From Calditrichota bacterium (GTDB lineage: Bacteria > Calditrichota > Calditrichia > RBG-13-44-9 > J075), in assembly GCA_024275555.1 (NCBI GenBank), contig JAJRYW010000681.1, positions 1 to 8,362 of the forward strand: DNA of 8,362 bases. Reading direction: 5' to 3'. A program made the position numbers and the translations under genes. The notes under the pieces were generated by a model. The model saw only the letters and a list, made by a program, of their open reading frames with translations. It had not been told where the DNA came from and made no database searches. Below, piece by piece: positions 6,461-8,362 of the stretch (within the stretch, counting starts at the first letter, position 1; the number at the start of each line of letters is the position of its first letter).

Positions 6461-7483
6461 TTAATCTTGAAATTGTTGTTCGGCGGCAATTTCTCCGATG
6501 GGGAACAGGTCAAACCCGTTGATCGGCGCATTTTCCAGCAACCGGGAAGCATCGGAAGGCGCCACAACGGCAACAAGGCCGACGCCGAGATTAAAACTCA
6601 GGCGCATATCTTCCTCGGGCACGTTACCCATTTTGCGGATAAGCCCGAAAATCTCCGGCTCCGGCCAGCTTCCCCAGTTGATTTTGGCTGTCAGTCCCGG
6701 GGGAAGCAACCGCGCGGTGTTTTTGGCAATTCCGCCGCCGGTGATGTGCGCCAGGCCATGCACGGATACGCTTCCAATCAGTTCCTGAATGAGCGGGAAA
6801 TAGTTGGGGTGAATCCGCAACAGCTCCTCGGCTAAAGCACCGCCTGATCCCGGAAGCGTTTCCTTCAGCGACATGGTTTCCAGCAGCACCCGCCGCGCCA
6901 GGGTGTAGCCGTTGGTGTGCAGCCCGTTCCCGGAAACGCCGATGAGCAGGTCGCCGGGCTGAATGAGGCGGCCGTCCAGGATAGCCTCTTTTTCCACCGC
7001 CCCCACGATGGTTCCGCAGAGATCGTATTCGCCCGGCTGGTAAAAATCGGGCATCTCCGCGGTTTCGCCGCCAATCAAGGGTATCCCGGCCTTTTGGCAG
7101 GCCGCGGTAATCCCGCCGATCACCGACTCATAAACGCCGCTCTCCAGGGTTCCGCAGCCAAAATAATCCAGAAAGAAAAGGGGGCGCGCCCCGCACACGG
7201 CAATATCGTTGATGCAGTGATGCACCAAATCCTGGCCCACCGTGTCATGCCGGTTGGCCATGATTGCCACCTTCAGCTTGGTGCCCACCCCGTCGGTGGA
7301 ACTTACCAGCACCGGCGAGCGCATTCCCAACTCGGACAGGTCGTAGAACCCCCCGAACAAGCCGAATCCGGAAAGCACCTCTTTAGTATGGGTGGATTTG
7401 ATCTTTTGCTTCAGGTTTCCCAGGGCTTCTTCCGCTTTGGCGATGTCGACCCCGGCTTCCTTGTAAGTCATTTTCTTTTTCAC
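6461..7483 (-). CDS. purM: Phosphoribosylformylglycinamidine cyclo-ligase (AIR synthetase)
   Basis: PurM closes the imidazole ring, converting FGAM to AIR with ATP, in de novo purine synthesis. With the GTG start at 7483 the protein has 340 residues, close to the roughly 345 of E. coli PurM. Motifs, numbered from that start, are STDGVGTKL (62-70), INDIAVCGARPLFFLDYF (91-108), GGETAEMP (138-145), SGNGLHTNGY (184-193), HITGGGIAKN (246-255) and FNLGVG (297-302). The GTG is preferred because AGAGGA (7497-7492) sits eight bases ahead of it; the ATG at 7471 would give 336 residues but lacks a well-placed ribosome binding site. A longer reading to 7657 overlaps the DUF4416 gene and adds sequence with no family similarity. 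It lies 28 bp downstream of the DUF4416 gene and 14 bp upstream of plsY. Confidence 0.97.
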   Translation of the reverse strand: MKKKMTYKEAGVDIAKAEEALGNLKQKIKSTHTKEVLSGFGLFGGFYDLSELGMRSPVLVSSTDGVGTKLKVAIMANRHDTVGQDLVHHCINDIAVCGARPLFFLDYFGCGTLESGVYESVIGGITAACQKAGIPLIGGETAEMPDFYQPGEYDLCGTIVGAVEKEAILDGRLIQPGDLLIGVSGNGLHTNGYTLARRVLLETMSLKETLPGSGGALAEELLRIHPNYFPLIQELIGSVSVHGLAHITGGGIAKNTARLLPPGLTAKINWGSWPEPEIFGLIRKMGNVPEEDMRLSFNLGVGLVAVVAPSDASRLLENAPINGFDLFPIGEIAAEQQFQD

Positions 7484-7511
7484 TGTTTCGGTCCTCTTTG
7501 ATGCAGCCCGG

Positions 7512-8045
7512 TTAAAATTCCGTCCCGGCCAGTTGGGCCAGGTAGATGTCGCGTAGTCTCTCGAAAAATTGAAGCACAAAGGGCTCCTGGTAATCCGGGT
7601 AGGTCCAGGGCTGGGGAGTAAAGCGTTTATGCTGATACACCAGGTGCAAATCGGCAAAAATACCCTTCGACAGATAAATCCGGTGGCTGTAATCTTTGGT
7701 GGTGGCTAAAACCATCTTGGGAGCGCATAAGTAACCGGGGTCCAGGTTTACCCGCCGCAATTTCCCCTCGGCAAATTCCTCTTCCAGGGCGTTGCTGCGC
7801 AGCTTGCACTCCGGCAATGTTTCCGCATTGATTAACTCTGTAAAGGAAACCATCCGTTTTTTAAGCCCTTCGCCCATCTCCTCCCGGTAGTAGTCGGTGT
7901 GATGAAAATCGTACCAGTCCATCTCCATATCGATGGGAGAAAAAACAGTTTCCAATTTGCGGCGCACCGCCTCCCAAAGCCGGAGATCGGCCAGACTTAC
8001 CGCGGCAAAGAGTTTTACCGGCGGATATGTGCGAATCCTTCCCAT
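7512..8045 (-). CDS. DUF4416 family protein
   Basis: This 177-residue soluble protein has the conserved pattern I associate with DUF4416: VNLDPGYL (99-106), KMVLATTKDYSHRIYL (110-125) and FTPQPWTYPDY (132-142). No transmembrane segment or signal peptide is seen, and the biochemical function of the family is not known to me. The ATG at 8045 is chosen over the GTG at 8048 because AAGGAG lies four bases before the ATG and only one base before the GTG. It is the first gene of the probable operon with purM (28 bp spacing) and plsY, which hints at a role near nucleotide or lipid metabolism but does not prove one. A terminator-like hairpin lies only about 31 nt upstream. Family assignment rests on recalled motifs rather than a profile search. 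Confidence 0.85.
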   Translation of the reverse strand: MGRIRTYPPVKLFAAVSLADLRLWEAVRRKLETVFSPIDMEMDWYDFHHTDYYREEMGEGLKKRMVSFTELINAETLPECKLRSNALEEEFAEGKLRRVNLDPGYLCAPKMVLATTKDYSHRIYLSKGIFADLHLVYQHKRFTPQPWTYPDYQEPFVLQFFERLRDIYLAQLAGTEF

Positions 8046-8076
8046 CACCCTCCTTTTCCCGAACCGGGGTTGCCTG

Positions 8077-8116
8077 AAAAAACAAGCGGCTCCCGAAATT
8101 AATACCGAAAGCCGCT
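8077..8116 (-). terminator. Terminator-like hairpin in the leader of the DUF4416-purM-plsY operon
   Basis: On the minus strand AGCGGCT (8116-8110) pairs perfectly with AGCCGCT (8091-8085). The stem extends inward to about 12 pairs with G-T wobbles and is followed by TG and six T residues (8082-8077). This is a typical intrinsic terminator reading toward the DUF4416 gene, whose ATG is 31 nt farther on. It either ends a transcript from beyond the window or acts as an attenuator in the leader of this operon. There is little room for a separate promoter between it and the gene. Confidence 0.75.
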
Positions 8117-8177
8117 ATAAACAAAAAAGACCTTATTACCTTTTAAAGAACTGTAATTATTAACTTTAAAAAACCAC

Positions 8178-8351
8178 TGTCATTTTCCCAACCACAACGT
8201 GGCGCCGTTGGCGCGGGATGGCGTTGCCACGAATCCCGGTTTGCCGGGAAGAGAAATCTGTGCGTATTCGACATTAAATTTGCTGAAATAATTGTAAATT
8301 AAAGATAAAGTTTTGAGTGTTAACAGATTTCTCTCTTCGTTCGAAATGACA
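8178..8351. repeat. MITE-like structured repeat with terminal inverted repeats
   Basis: TGTCATTT (8178-8185) and AAATGACA (8344-8351) are perfect 8-bp inverted ends spanning 174 bp. Inside are a perfect 12-bp inverted repeat, AGAGAAATCTGT (8250-8261) with ACAGATTTCTCT (8323-8334), a TCCCGG-TTTG-CCGGGA hairpin (8234-8249), and CGTGGC (8198-8203) pairing with GCCACG (8226-8231). The end TTCGTTCGAAATGAC with a nearby AGATTTCTC resembles a repeat widespread in Bacteroidota-like genomes (recalled, not searched). No target-site duplication is visible. The minus strand is open across it for 60 codons to a TGA at 8182-8180, but that reading follows the repeat and is not called as a gene. Confidence 0.5.
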
Positions 8352-8361
8352 TAAGTTATGT
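8349..8361. promoter_or_regulatory. Short perfect palindrome ACATAA-G-TTATGT
   Basis: Six-base arms flank a single G at the window edge, overlapping the end of the inverted-repeat element. It could be an operator for the upstream neighbour or a chance AT-rich palindrome. The sequence beyond is not available. Confidence 0.2.
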
Positions 8362-8362
8362 A

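Noticed and set aside
7484..7657. Longer N-terminus of PurM up to 7657
   Set aside because: It overlaps the DUF4416 gene, has no family similarity, and PurM length fits the start near 7483.
8180..8362. C-terminal part of a minus-strand gene entering from the window edge (60 open codons)
   Set aside because: It coincides with the inverted-repeat element, lacks recognised motifs, and its sequence is explained by the repeat.

Overview
The window carries seven protein genes, about half of them housekeeping. The best lineage clue is the secreted protein at 3814-5730. Its C-terminal tail (an NYPNPFNPST motif, then a FlgD-like Ig fold ending in MTLLK) is the type IX secretion (T9SS) sorting domain of the FCB superphylum, especially Calditrichota, KSB1, Ignavibacteria and Marinimicrobia-like lineages. 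I infer an uncultured or little-studied FCB bacterium; the sequence does not allow a finer placement.

Layout. Positions 1-276 hold a 7-bp periodic GATT-type repeat in two opposed blocks and a perfect 9-5-9 palindrome just ahead of the first gene. A small serine esterase (277-1008, +) converges on gpsA (1032-2033, -), which lies downstream of purC (2111-3019, -). A 794-bp divergent intergenic region (3020-3813) follows. It contains a dense cluster of hairpins with stable tetraloops (about 3391-3486) and an unexplained long antisense open frame. It precedes the T9SS cargo gene (3814-5730, +), which ends in a very strong intrinsic terminator. Next, on the minus strand, come plsY (5808-6446), purM (6461-7483) and a DUF4416 gene (7512-8045), tightly spaced and probably one operon transcribed DUF4416-purM-plsY. 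Upstream of that operon are a terminator-like hairpin only about 31 nt before the first start codon and a highly structured, terminally inverted, MITE-like sequence reaching the window edge.

How the genes fit together. PurC and PurM act at two steps of de novo IMP synthesis. GpsA makes sn-glycerol 3-phosphate and PlsY acylates it, so together they begin phosphatidic acid synthesis. The minus-strand set DUF4416-purM-plsY / purC-gpsA looks like one purine/phospholipid neighbourhood, split by a plus-strand secreted-protein gene with its long leader and terminator. No transposase, CRISPR array, tRNA or rRNA gene was recognised. The most interesting unexplained material is non-coding: the hairpin cluster before the secreted-protein gene and the leader of the purM operon.
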